NCBI GenBank assembly: GCA_038373885.1
Contig: JAWZYV010013028.1
Span: forward strand, 62,001 to 126,000
Reading direction: 5' to 3'
Source of the DNA: Cheiracanthium punctorium
Taxonomy: Eukaryota; Arthropoda; Arachnida; Araneae; Cheiracanthiidae
Length of the DNA stretch: 64,000 nucleotides
Shown piece by piece: positions 37,204 to 48,099 of the stretch. The position numbers and the translations under genes were made by a program. Under the pieces are notes generated by a model that did no database searches, was not told the origin of the DNA, and saw only the letters and a program-made list of their open reading frames with translations. How positions within the stretch are numbered: position 1 is the stretch's first letter; each line of letters opens with the position of its first letter.

Positions 37204-37864
37204 GGCATGCAATTGTTAGTAAGACAATCTCTACATATTTCTGTATAAATGAAAAAAAAAAATCTATTTCGTACAGAAATTTACATCGTTAGACCGATCT
37301 GCGTAAAATGCTGAACTGATATGCAATATGAAACATTGAAAAATCTTAGATACTCTCTGAAAATCATCCGACTTCATGCCATTTTCAATTCCGCACTTTG
37401 AGACAAATCTGTCTGAAATTTTTGCATTTGTATGCAAAAAAGTATAGCATTGAACTATGGGATAAAATACAGGTTCATCAATTTAAAATAGTAGTAGTTG
37501 TTTTTCTTATTACCCTTAAATGGTACGAATATAGCAATTATTCTAACACTGATATAAAACTGTTTGTTAAAAATTACTCCGACCTAACTTCCTAGACCGA
37601 TAGTCCTAGCGTAGCTTTTGCCTTAACACAACACTAAATCGGTTAATTAGAGCGCGAGTTAACTAATTTTCAAAATTCCCTTTGAAATTGTAAAAGCTTA
37701 ATATTATCACAGTAGGTATTTTTTGATTTCCCGCGAAATAATGAAAATATCGCCAAGGTGGGTACATTTTTCGAAACATTCTTTTCGCACATTATTTGGC
37801 AATTTATCGCAAAAGTCGCCAACATTGGGAACTTTTGACGAAACTTTTGAGGGGGACATACAAT
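37204..37864. other. Noncoding stretch
   Basis: Small frames at 37398-37595 and 37670-37873 carry no recognised domain. Confidence 0.4.
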
Positions 37865-38129
37865 CGTTATCATTATCCTAGATCTTTAACTAATTATATA
37901 GTAGGATACTATTGTGCTTTAAACGGATGTCTCTAAACTGCCACTGAGCGTAATGTATTGGAATTATTTTGAGTATCCTTGTAGAAGAACTGTTAATGGT
38001 CAACACACTATTTTTGACGGAGAGCTTTATCTTGCAATCCTTAATAATATATATCAATTTTTCTTCATTTCAAATGCCCGAATATTTCTAAAATTCATTT
38101 TAAAGAATGATTGCCCATAGAGCGTAATC

Positions 38130-38280
38130 AGGCACGTATCCAGAAAAACAATTTTTTTTTTGGGGGGGGGTGTCCAGACGGTAGAAAAGGCTGAATTTTT
38201 CACAAAAGACTATATCATTATCATTTTAGTAACAAAAATGAAGATTTTGGGGGGCGTCCGGACATCCTGGACCCTAAATA
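38130..38280. mobile_element. Truncated MITE-like G-rich insertion
   Basis: CAGGCACGTATCCAGAAAAA followed by a T/G run, and GGGGGGCGTCCGGACATCC at the other side. It resembles hAT-type MITE ends but lacks a matching right terminus. Confidence 0.4.
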
Positions 38281-38408
38281 CCTCCTTGAGCGTACTGTAA
38301 TGGAAATCTTCTGAATCTTCCTGTAGAAGAACTATAAGTGGTACGTACACCATCTTCAATGGAGCACATAGTTACAGTACATAGGAATAATATATAGAAA
38401 TTTCGTAG

Positions 38409-39007
38409 TGCGAGAACAGCCGGATAGATTGCCCAATGCTGAAAAAAAGGGCAGCCGTTGCCATCGCTCGACTTAACTACCAGCAAGATGGCGGACGATC
38501 CAAACGTTCATCGCGAGCCACAGATCTAGAGACCCTTTTTTGACGCAGCTGGCTGTGCCGGCACAGCCCATGAACGTTTCGTCACTGGCACAGCCGATGA
38601 ACGTGTACCCAAAAGTAATGGTGCTTTTTTTAACATTAGCGCACAGCCAGCTGCGTCAAAAAAAGGGTCTCTAGATCTGTGGCACGTGATGAACGTTTAG
38701 ATCGTCCGCCATCTTGCTGGTAGTTAAGTCGAGCGATGGCAACGGTTGCCCTTTTTTCAGCATTGCGCAATCTATACAGCATTCTTCTATCTCGCGTTCT
38801 TCCATTTTTCAGCAGATATCAGTGCTGTTTAAAAATAATCGTGACCATTTTTTTACGGGACATGACGTGCTAAAAAGTAAAGGATTCTCGAGGAGCTATG
38901 TCACCAGCAACTATTTTTATAGAAATCAAATCTATTCTTAGTGACTGGCAACAGTCAAAACGTCAGAGTTGGGTGTTCCCAGAGCGGGAACACTGCGCGT
39001 TAAAGGA
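38409..39007. mobile_element. TTAA palindromic element, left end missing, extra central segment
   Basis: Begins inside the interior at GCGAGAACAGCCGGATAG. Arms flank an expanded centre (38558-38645) with duplicated ATGAACGTTTCG or ATGAACGTG pieces. Right type B end, then TTAA at 39008-39011. Confidence 0.8.
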
Positions 39008-39300
39008 TTAATGACCTAAAACTGCAATAGTATATTGCTGTACAAGTGAAGAAACTGAGAGTTTCAGTCACTCGTGTAGATTTGCGCAATGCTTTTGGGA
39101 TCCCACAAAAATTTCGTAAATATTATGGGGTCCCCGCACGAAAAAGTTTAAGAAACCCTGCTCCAGGCTGTCGCTAGAAGTTTCGGAGGGGTATCAATGT
39201 TCCGAAGTCCAGCAACTACTGATGAAGATCCAAATTGTGGCGAGAAACTCTGGGAAGGGCATATGTAGTTCTAAGTAATACAATCAGTGAAGTGAGCTGC

Positions 39301-39708
39301 CCTCTCTCCCCGGAAGCAAGCAAGCTTAACTTTCTGCAAGCTCGGCGATTTTTGGAGACATATCGTCAAATTTGACCTTTCGGTTTGGCGAAAAATACAC
39401 ATTGTACCAGGGTACCGAGTGAGATTTCACGATCGGTAAAACATAGTTCAGTTGACCAACTTATGAGAAACGAAGTACAAATTTTGACTCTTGTATAACC
39501 CCTTTTCACAACTCCAGCGTTAATTTTAGCCCAAGTCTAGAGACGTAGATAGCGTCACTAGCCATTGTGGACAACAATTTTTTTTTTTTCCCAGTGAGCT
39601 ACATCGCAAGTCGCTTTCAATGAACCATATCCAAATGTTGCAAACTTCGCGAAATGTTGATTATTGCTTCGTATTGGTTTTTGAAATCTTGTAAAGAAAT
39701 GTTTTAAA
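39301..39708. other. Noncoding stretch between duplication and Helitron
   Basis: Nothing recognised. Confidence 0.4.
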
Positions 39709-39762
39709 TCTTATAAATAAAAATGAAATTCTGTTTGTTTGTTTGTTTGTGGATTTGATTCA

Positions 39763-40242
39763 TATACAAATCCACAAAAATGGACCTATCGGCCTGAAAT
39801 TTAGCACAGATATGTAAAATAATATAGAATAAATCATAGTCCACTTTAAAACTTAGAAAGTCCACCCGTTCCCGGAATTTAAGAGATTTTTTATGCTCTT
39901 CACGCAAAAATCTTTCCGTAATTGTAACCCCTGTAGTGAAAAAAGTGTGAAATAAGGATCGTGGTTGCCATGTGTGGCGATTTTGCCGAATAAAATGTCG
40001 TTCGTATACAAATCCACAAAAATGAACCTATCGGCCTGAAATTTAGCACAGATATGTAAAATAATATAGAATAAATCGTAGTCCACTTTAAAACTTTGAA
40101 AGTCCACCCGTTCCCGGAATTTAAGAGATTTTTTATGCTCTTCACGCAAAAATCTTTCCGTAATTGTAACCCCTGTAGTGAAAAAAGTGTGAAATAAGGA
40201 TCGTGGTTGCCATGTGTGGCGATTTTGCCGAATAAAATGTTT
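39763..40242. repeat. 242-bp tandem duplication in the Helitron 5' region
   Basis: Two nearly identical units (39763-40004, 40005-40242). Each begins TATACAAATCCACAAAAATG and ends GCCGAATAAAATG. The matching minus frames (39704-39907, 39853-40149) are mirror products of the duplication, not genes. Confidence 0.92.
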
Positions 40243-41099
40243 TAAATTCTCAAAGTAAAAATAAAAGAATAATAATGATTTTTTTTTTGTTAGTTTATAT
40301 TCCTAAGGTTATTTTTTTTTAAATTATAATATCGTGTGCATGGGAAATCAGAGCAGGAATGTAATGCTTTACACGCAAAACAATAAGAATTGAAGATTTC
40401 CGAGGCTAATGTGTAAATTTTTTTAGTTTGGCGAAAAAATAAAATGGCTGAAATATGGATTTTGAGTAAGTGAGTTCTAGCGGTTTGCACAGTTTTCGGC
40501 TTGGCGCAATTTATTGAGAGCTTAAGGAAATAGATTTTTGAAAACAAGTGCAAAGGTTTTATTAGAATACAGCGTTAAATTTTAATGATCCGTGAAGAAA
40601 TAATGCAGTTATAAAGGGATTTCAAGCGATCTAACTTCAGAATTCTCGCCAATTGAGTACATTGATTTAAGTTGGGGGAATTCCGCCAAATTTAAGAAAA
40701 TTGAAATCTTCTCATTTAGTACATCGGAGTAACGATGAATAAAACACATTATAGTTGATAATTTAAAAAAAAAATCGGCTGTATTAAGGGATTCCAATTT
40801 TCAAATAAATGCGTGCTACTCTTTGGCGGTCGAACCATTTCCCATATTGATTGCTGCTAAGTCAATGCTTCGAATGATTCCCTGAAAAAACTCTTGCAAA
40901 ATGGCGTATGTTGGCACTTTGGCGAGGCTTAGATTTGAAACTGGATTTTATTTGAGACTGGTATATATAATAACACTGGTTATAGATAAAAATGAATGTT
41001 GCTATGTGTTTATGAGGTTGAAAAACTCCAGCACCGTTGAGCACCGTTGCAGGATGAAATTTGGTTCACCTAAGTCTTTTATGATGGAGAAGGTTTTTA

Positions 41100-42150
41100 T
41101 GCTATCCGTTTTCCTTAACTTGCCACTTGGTGCCGCAGCACAACGTTGAATTCTATTCCGTTTAGCCGTTTGCTATGCGAATATCGTCCAACCGATTTCG
41201 ATGAAATTTGGTACACGCGAATATTAGAACACGGAGAATATTTTTCACTATCCATTTTGCTGTAACTTGCCGCTAAACGGCGCTGCAAAGCATCAACTTC
41301 TATACCGTTCGACCGATCGGCATAAAATTTTTTATACTTACACATTTGAGCACGAAGAATATATTCTAACTGCGTTCCTTTTGATGTTACTCAACACTAG
41401 ATGACACTGCAATGCATTATTATTTTAACTCGCCACTAGATGACGCTGCAGCAGGCCAAATTCTTGACCATTCAAACGGTCGCTATGAAAATCAGTATAC
41501 ATAGCTATTTGAACAATGAGAATATTTTGGCGTTATCCATTTTGCTATAACTCGCCACTTGACGGCGCTGTAGCAAATCATTACTTTAATTAACTGCTAG
41601 ATGGCCCTGCAGTGTATCACTTCTTGACTGTGCAAATGATCGTTATGAAAATTGGTATACATAGATAGTTGAACACGGTCGCTATGAAAATCAGTATACA
41701 TAGCTATTTGAACAATGAGAATATTTTGGCGTTATCCATTTTGCTATAACTCGCCACTTGACGAAGCTGTAGCAAATCATTACTTTATTGAACCACTAGA
41801 TGGCCCTGCAGTGTATCACTTCTTGACTGTGCAAATAATCGCTATGAAAATAGGTATACATAGATATTTGAACACGGGGAAGAGTTTGGCGCTTTCCATT
41901 TTCCTATAACTTGCCACTAGATGTCGCGTCAACACATGAACTTCAGGACTGTCCAGCCGATAGTCATGAAAATTCGTATACATCGATATCTGAATGCGAA
42001 AAATATTTTCGCCGTATCCGTTTTGCTAAAACTCGCCACTAGATTGCGCTACGCCGCATGACCTTCCGCACCGTACAAACGATTGCCTTGCAATTCGGTA
42101 TGCATGATTATTGGACACAATATACCGCGATATCCACTTTGCTATATCTG
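41100..42150. repeat. Helitron internal array of ~120-160-bp units
   Basis: At least eight variant units share TATCCATTTTGCTATAACT, CGCCACTAGATG.CGCTGCAGC-like, GATCGCTATGAAAAT and GTATACATAGATATTTGAACA. Blocks at 41462-41545 and 41685-41770 are almost identical, pointing to recent array expansion. Several units carry CCACTAGATGGCGCT-like words. Confidence 0.85.
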
Positions 42151-42281
42151 TTTATTACAATGAATAGTAATCACCACAAAACGTAATATCAAAAAGTCCA
42201 TTCATTCCCGTGCGAAGAACGGGTACTTCAGCTAGTATTTTATAAAATTATAAATTTCTAAGTCAAATAAAAAAAAATGAA

Positions 42282-43610
42282 GAAAATCTGAAACCGTTTC
42301 AGATTTTAAATACGCACCAAACTGCTATATATTAAAAGAGTATCATAGTTTATGCGTCGTCCCTATTTTCTTCCTTATTCCATAAGGTTGGAAAGTGTAT
42401 CATTATTCATGAGTGAGCAGTATTTTTCTTCCTTGTTTTATAAAACACATCTATGGAATCGAAATATATCTTAAAATCGCCTACTAAAACTATTTTACAA
42501 TCTTCGCCAAGTATTTTACATTTATACTTCACCGTTTTAAATATTGTTTCGAATGTCCATCATAATCCATGAGTGTGCCGTGTTTGTCTTTCTTGGGTTG
42601 ATTTCTACTTTAACGCCCCAACTCTCGCCAAGGTGGCGATCCTTAAACATATACAGTAACCATTTATGTAGCAATCCTAATTAAAATGGCGATTTGGAAC
42701 AACCTGTGAGTACAGCATTCCGAAACATTTTTATTTATTTTGGGTTGCCAATTAATGTAGTTTTAATAATTAAGTGTCTTCAAAATCCTTATCTTTTGCG
42801 TTTATCACTAATTTGATCACTTTAGTTTTCATGTAGTTGTTCAGGGAGCGTTGAAACTTGTGCATAACTCCTAGAGACCCGTGACTTCAAAGCTCGCCAA
42901 AGTGCGGGGAATTTTTAGGTTGGCGAAAGTAGGGGCGTTAAAATAGAATCAACTCTTTCTTGAACCATAAAGCACATTTTAGGAATCCAAATCTATCTTA
43001 AAATCGCCTACTGATACTGTTTTAAAATCTTCACCAGGCATATTCGAACTATAGGCATATTCCAACTATATCTGTTAGACATTTTAAATACTGTTTGGAA
43101 TGAGCATCATAATCCATGAGTGTATCGTGTTTTCCTTCTTGGTTCCATAAAACACTTCTTCGGAATAGAAATCGCCTGCCAAAACTGTTTAACAATTTTC
43201 GCCAGGTATAGTCAAACTACACTTCACCTTTATAAATACCATTTGGAAAGTGTCTCATAATCTATGATGTGCACCGTATTTGTCTTCACTGTTCAATAAA
43301 ACACTTCTTCGGAATTAAAATCTATATTTAAATCGCCTACTAAAACTATTTTACAATATTCGCCAGGCGTTTTGTAACTATACTCAAAATATATTTATAA
43401 TAAATTGTCGCGTTTTGGCACCTAGTTTAGCGATCCATTATCAGAAATTGCAAATCTTGTGCGACTTTCAACATTTTATTAACGCCTCCCCCCCCCTCCA
43501 CATTATCTGGCAAGCCTATTTGAAAAGTGACTCGACGCAAAAATTGTACCAAAATCGTGTCTACACAAAAAGCAAGGTTGAAATTAATAGCACTCTGGTG
43601 CTAATAATTT
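42282..43610 (-). repeat. 1.3 kb block of ~165-bp degenerate repeats, copy 2 (inverted)
   Basis: Reverse complement of 12285-13622 over its whole length, from the CTGAAAC..TTTAAATACGCACC edge to the ACACAAAAAGCAAGGTTGAA and CACTCTGGTGCT edge. It contains the sister of the nested GTTGATT-ended MITE but lacks the hAT MITE of copy 1. It starts about 45 bp after the Helitron 3' end. Confidence 0.8.
42596..42954. mobile_element. Nested MITE with GTTGATT ends, copy 2
   Basis: Ends GTTGATTTCTACTTTAACGC and, reversed, GTTGATTCTATTTTAACGCC. CTTTCTTG is repeated at 42588-42595 and 42955-42962, an 8-bp target duplication consistent with hAT. Confidence 0.85.
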
Positions 43611-44279
43611 TGTTATTTCGAAAGTATAACTTATTATCGATATTAAATATAAGCTTTGCATATGTACTGTAATAATCCACATATTGTAATCAAATAATCT
43701 TATAAGTATGCGTAGTCGTAATTCAAGGGAATTAATAATATTTTTCTAACATGCTGAAATAATAACAAGAAAGATAAATCATGCCAAGCGCATCGATTAT
43801 AAAACATTTCCAAGGCAACACTATTTTTGCGCTAGATTTGGGTATGTATTATCCTTAAATATGGCGAGATTTCAGCCATACAAAAAAATGTTGTATCATT
43901 ACAGAAATGAGACATTTTATTTGTAATTTGCTCGCTTCCTGCTGGATTATTTATTTCAAAAAATGCTACCTTTTGAAAGGAAACAAGTGAATTAAAGATT
44001 CAAAAAGTACATGTAATGGCTCGTGAATTAAAATTTTAAAGTAGTTTTGTACTTTTTATGATTATGTTAGCTTAATTAGAGTTTCAGGTATGAAAATCCA
44101 TTTAATTGGTAGATTTTTTAAATTTGCACTTGAATATCAAACTATAGGTTATTCAAGAGAAAAGCTTAAAATTAAATTTTCTCGAAATGTATTGATTTTC
44201 GGCCATACATATGCGGTTGAAAATTGTAGCATTTTCGCACCCCTATCACGTCTTAAAAGGAATACCAGTAACCCTGTAT
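43611..44279. other. AT-rich stretch, partly homologous to 14.4 kb
   Basis: 43765-43860 shares AAATCATGCCAAGC(A/G)CATCGAT and GCGC..GATTTGG(T/G).ATGTATT with 14400-14495. No gene recognised. Confidence 0.45.
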
Positions 44280-44487
44280 GGTAGGATAGTATCGCGCTTT
44301 AAATGGATTCCTGCCTCTAAACTGCCATTGATCGTAATGTATTGGAATTATTTTGAGTGATCCTGCAGAAGAAATATTAATGATCCAGATGCTGTCTTCG
44401 CTGGAGAACTTTATCTTGCAATACTTGATAACATACATCAGTTTCGTTTCATTTCAAATAGCCCAATATCTCTAAAATACGCTTTAA

Positions 44488-44887
44488 CCCTTTAACGCGC
44501 AGTGTTCCCGCTCTGGGAACACACAACTCTGCCGTTTTGACTGTTGCCAATCACGAAGAATAGATTTGATTTATATAGAAATAATTGCGGGTGACATAGC
44601 TCCACGAGAATCCTTTATTTTTTAGCACGTAATTTTCCGTAAGCAAATTGTCACGATTATTTTTAACAGCACTGACATCTGCTGAAAAATGGAAGACGCA
44701 GCTCGCACAGCCAGCTGTCGTAAAAAAAAAGGGGTCTCTAGATCTGTGGCACGCGATGAACGTTAATAATCGCGATAAACGCGATAAACGGATGCCCGAT
44801 CGTCCGCCATCTTGCTGGTAGTTAAGTCGAGCGATGGCAACGGCTGTCCTTTTTTTCAGCATTGGGAAACGGTTGCGCCTCAAAGGG
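44488..44887. mobile_element. TTAA palindromic element, B-A form, left arm deleted
   Basis: TTAA at 44484-44487 and 44888-44891. Type B end and interior to AAAAATGGAAGA, then a jump into the right arm near GCACAGCCAGCTGTCG. The right arm holds a small CGCGATAAACG duplication; the end is type A. Confidence 0.85.
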
Positions 44888-45105
44888 TTAAAGGAAGACT
44901 GCCCCTAGAGCGTAATGTATTGAAAATATTTTGAGTGCTCTTGTAGAAGAACTATAAATGCTACATACACTATTTTCAATTAGGCTATATGGTACAGTAC
45001 ACAGGAACAATATATATAAATTTCGTAGAAGTCTATGCATATTTACGGGAGTTAGAGCACGGATGGAAAGATGGGCGGACTGACACACAGCCAAACCGAA
45101 ATCAT

Positions 45106-45480
45106 GAACACGTTAAAGTTTAGAACAGCCCGAATTAGAATGGTTACTCAGTGAGCTCTATGACCATGAAAGTACAAGATCCAGAGTCGGTATAAACGGC
45201 ACGGGATACCGCTATATCGAACTCTGACTTTACTGAATCACGATCAAGAGGGATCACAGAGACCATAACCACTCTTACAACTCGGACCGGCCAAGTAGCG
45301 CTTGTCCCCCCGACACGCCACTACTCGGCACTAACATTACGTCCGTATTGAGCATATAAGCGCTGCATTGTTGCGGAATGAGGTGGTGCTGTATTGTTGG
45401 GACACTACGTGAACGCTATATTGTTGAGAAGCAAAACACATGAACGAAGCTTGGACCCGCACAAGCTTAATGCTCTAGGC
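45106..45480 (+). repeat. Unclassified dispersed repeat, copy 1
   Basis: Matches 59777-60130 in reverse complement: AAAGTACAAGATCCAGAGTC, GCACGGG.TACCGCTATATCG, GATCAAGAGGGATC, GGCCAAGTAGCGCTTGTCCC, GAGCATATAAGCGCTGCATT. It might be part of an LTR or a UTR of a retroelement, but no terminal repeat or domain was identified. Confidence 0.7.
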
Positions 45481-45766
45481 CGTCCTAGCCCAGTGGTTAA
45501 GTCGTTGGACTTGTAACCAGAAGGTTGCGGGTTCGATTCCGGCCTATTACTAAAGACTTCGGCGTACGTCCATGTTCAATCCGTGGTTTCGAAAGTCCTA
45601 TAAGACAGGGTTTCTTGAACTGGACCGGAAGATTGGGGGTTCGATTTCGGCGAATCACTAAAGACTTCGGTGTACGTGCATGTTCAATTCGTGGTTCCGA
45701 ACGTCCTATAAGGCGGAGTTTCTTGAACTGTAACCGGAAGGTTGCGGGTTCGATTCCGGCTGTGCC
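45481..45766 (+). repeat. Tandem array of a tRNA-like pol III promoter unit, ~109 bp
   Basis: The first unit carries TAGCCCAGTGG (A-box), GGACTTGTAACCAG (tRNA-Thr-like arm) and GGGTTCGATTCC (B-box), then ACTAAAGACTTCGG and GTTCAATCCGTGGTTTCGAA. The B-box part recurs at about 45637 (GGGTTCGATTTCGG) and 45747 (GGGTTCGATTCCGG). The 5' and 3' arms do not pair as an acceptor stem, so this is not a functional tRNA gene. Confidence 0.7.
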
Positions 45767-46129
45767 CGGCACAGCCAGCTGCGGCAAAAAAAGAGTCTCT
45801 AGATCTGTGGCACGCGATTAACGTTTCGATCGTCCGCCATCTTTCTGGTAGTTAAGTCGAGCGATGGCAACGGTTGCTCTTTTTTCAGCATTGCGCAATC
45901 TATACAGCTGTTCTCGTATTCTTTCATTTTTCAGCAGATGTCAGTGCTGTTTAAAAATAATCGTGACCATTTTTTTACGGTACATGACGTGCTAAAAAGT
46001 AAATGATTCTCGTGGAGCTATGTTACCCGCAACTATTTTTATAGAAATCCAATCTATTCTTCGTGACTGGCAACATTCAAAACGTCAGAGTTGGGTGTTC
46101 CCAGAGCGGGAACACTGCGTGTTAAAGGG
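45767..46129. mobile_element. TTAA palindromic element, right half
   Basis: Begins at the palindrome centre (GCCCGGCACAGCCAGCTG) fused directly to the tRNA-like array. Right arm, B interior and type B end follow, with TTAA at 46130-46133. The left half was lost or replaced. Confidence 0.8.
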
Positions 46130-46594
46130 TTAATGACCTAAAACTGCAATAGTATATTGCAGTACAAGTGAAGAAACTGAGAGTTTCAGTCACTCGTGTA
46201 TCAGATTTGCGCAATGCTTGTGGGGTCCCACACAAATTTCGTAAATATTATGGGGTCCCCGCACCAAAAAGTTTAAGAAACCCTGCTCCAGGCGGTCGCT
46301 AGAAGCTTCGGACGGGTATCAATATTTAGAGGTTCAGCAACTTCTGATGAGGATCCAAATGGTGGCAAGAAACTCTGGGAAGGTCGTATCTGCTCAAAAT
46401 AATAAAATTGTATGTAGCTCAAAATAATAAAATCAGTGACGTGAGAATCTAGACTAAAACAAGTTTTCCTTTTTAATTTATTTATCTATTTTTTTTTTTT
46501 TAATTCATCTATTGAGAACAAGCGTTACAGAAGAGAGAATCAGTGTTGAGATCAAATCTTGTGTTCAACAACTCAAAATTGATATAGCATTCTA

Positions 46595-48099
46595 CACTCA
46601 TGTCCATAAATTAAGGATAATGAAGTTCAGGCAAAGAAAGAGAAAGAAGCAAAACAAATTTGACTTATTTGTAAAGTCTATTTATTAAACAAAAAGTAAA
46701 GAGCAAAAAAGATGCTATATGTTTGACATAATTAATAAAAATTGCAAGTTTTACTCCCTTGACCAAATTTCAAAAAAGAACCTATTTACAAAAAACAGTA
46801 TAACATGGTTAGTAGGATGGTTAATACGGAGTATGTCTCCCGGACGATGCAATACAGGCCTGACAACGCCTAGGCATGCTGAGTATCAAATGATCAATCT
46901 GATCTTGGGGAATATTACACCACTCATCAAGCAATGCACTCCGAAGTTCCGGTAGACAGGTGGGAGGGGGTTGACGGGCTGCAATTCGTCGGCCAAGCAT
47001 ATCCCACACATGCTCTATTGGATTCAAGTCCGGTGAGTATGCTGGCCAATGCATACGGGTGATATCCTCCGATTGAAGGCATTCGTCTACAATGTTTGCA
47101 CGGTGAGGACGGGCGTTGTCATCCATAAACACAAATTCAGCACCCATGGCGCCCCGAAACAAACGTACATGTTGTTCCAGAATGACATCCCGATAGATGT
47201 GGCCTGTCATCGTTACACTCTGAACATGCAGGTCAGTTCTGGAACCAAGAATAATTCCTCCCCAAACGAGCCATCCTGCACCACCGTAACGGTGTCTTTC
47301 AATGGTGTTCTCTTGGTGGTAACGGGTACCTGGCGCTCTCCAGATGAATGTCCGGCGAGAATCAGACTCCAAACTAAACCTGGAGTCGTCGGAAAACATC
47401 ACACAAGACCACTGATGCGGTGTCCACAATGCATGCTCTCTACTCCAGGTTAATCGCAGGCGACAGTGAGTTGCGGTAAGTGGAACACATCTGACAGGCC
47501 TACGAGCATATAGACCAATGTGCCCTAAGCGTCTGTACACGGTCTGCCTTGAAACTGTCGTACCGGTAGCTGAAGAGAGCTGACGAGACAGGTCTGATGC
47601 TGTACTCCGTCTGTTTCTTTTGGCAGTAACTGCCAAATAGCGGTCCTCATTCGGCGTTGTAACTCGGGGGCGACCTGTGCTGTAACGTCCACTCACATTA
47701 CCATCATCTTGGAATCGTTGCCAAAGCCTGGAGATGACACTCTGGGCGATTCCAAGTTCCTCGGATACTTCCAGCTGGGTACGTCCACATTCCAGTCGTC
47801 CCATAATTCTGCCACGTAAAACATCATCCAAATGCCTCCTTTGTGCCATAACTATGCGGTTTTTGCACTGAAAGGCTTTCACAGCGCTTGTGAACAATTT
47901 TACTTCTTTGCCACCATTCCTTGTATACCCCTCTCTTACACTCTCGTCATTGTGACGTACCATCCACGCCATCTGGTGGTTTCCTGTAATTTGCATATTC
48001 TTCTTCAAGATGTGTATGATCATTCCACAGGTGAAATTTTTATTTTAGAGATCAATTTCTGTGTGATTCTGAATTATCCTTAATTTATGGACATGAGTG
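46595..48099 (-). mobile_element. Tc1 element, apparently intact, 1505 bp
   Basis: Perfect 27-bp inverted repeats (46595-46621 and 48073-48099) begin CACTCATGTCCATAAATTAA. TA lies on both sides (46593-46594, 48100-48101). A single uninterrupted transposase gene fills the interior on the minus strand. Identical ends and an open gene suggest recent movement; this is the only element here that could be autonomous. Confidence 0.95.
46821..47849 (-). CDS. Tc1-type DD34E transposase, full length
   Basis: Catalyses cut-and-paste transposition of the surrounding element by binding its inverted repeats and cutting at TA sites. The 342-residue length is usual for Tc1. N-terminal helix-turn-helix DNA-binding region (about residues 1-50, with LEVSEELGIAQSVISRLWQRF-like spacing), a GRPR box at 59-62 and a second HTH (about 70-115, SRQTVYRRLG). 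The catalytic triad is Asp154 (FSDDSRF), Asp244 (MDDNARPH) and Glu279 (DLNPIEHVWD), with exactly 34 residues between the last two. The frame is open upstream to 48023; I start at 47849 because MAQRRHLDDV begins the conserved part. No stop or frameshift seen. Confidence 0.93.
   Translation of the reverse strand: MAQRRHLDDVLRGRIMGRLECGRTQLEVSEELGIAQSVISRLWQRFQDDGNVSGRYSTGRPRVTTPNEDRYLAVTAKRNRRSTASDLSRQLSSATGTTVSRQTVYRRLGHIGLYARRPVRCVPLTATHCRLRLTWSREHALWTPHQWSCVMFSDDSRFSLESDSRRTFIWRAPGTRYHQENTIERHRYGGAGWLVWGGIILGSRTDLHVQSVTMTGHIYRDVILEQHVRLFRGAMGAEFVFMDDNARPHRANIVDECLQSEDITRMHWPAYSPDLNPIEHVWDMLGRRIAARQPPPTCLPELRSALLDEWCNIPQDQIDHLILSMPRRCQACIASSGRHTPY

Larger units (their letters stand above)
37865..39300. 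repeat. Segmental duplication, copy A
   Basis: The order of blocks matches 44280-46445: (1) CTCTAAACTGCCA, GTAATGTATTGGAATTATTT, TTTATCTTGCAAT; (2) CCTGTAGAAGAACTATAA, CAGTACA(T/C)AGGAA; (3) a palindromic element; (4) TAATGACCTAAAACTGCAAT through GAAACTCTGGGAAGG. Block 4 is clearly close, with scattered substitutions. Copy B contains extra insertions. Confidence 0.8.
39709..42235 (+). mobile_element. Nonautonomous Helitron, 2.5 kb
   Basis: The 5' end TCTTATAAATAAAAATG follows an A. The 3' end has the stem CCCGT-GCGAAGA-ACGGG (42207-42223), eight bases, then CTAG (42232-42235) followed by T. The TC start, near-terminal hairpin, CTRR end and A|T insertion site are the Helitron hallmarks. No Rep/helicase frame is present. 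The interior is made of a 242-bp tandem duplication and a long array of ~120-160-bp units. It sits between the two segmental-duplication copies. Confidence 0.85.
44280..46445. repeat. Segmental duplication, copy B
   Basis: Direct-orientation counterpart of 37865-39300, lengthened by a palindromic element at 44488, a repeat at 45106-45480 and a tRNA-like array at 45481-45766. The distal block (TAATGACCTAAAACTGCAAT to GAAACTCTGGGAAGG) is at 46132-46380. Confidence 0.78.

Noticed and set aside
39704..40149. Paired minus frames beginning MREEHKKSLKFRERVDF
   Set aside because: Two mirror copies of the 242-bp Helitron duplication; no domain.
45487..45560. tRNA-Thr gene
   Set aside because: A- and B-boxes are present but the acceptor stem does not pair and the unit is tandemly repeated; called tRNA-like repeat.
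45497..45821. Long overlapping frames on both strands
   Set aside because: Products of the ~109-bp tandem repeat.
47850..48023. Upstream extension of the Tc1 transposase frame by 58 codons
   Set aside because: The extension has no family resemblance and runs toward the inverted repeat; the conserved protein starts MAQRRHLDDV at 47849 with normal Tc1 length.
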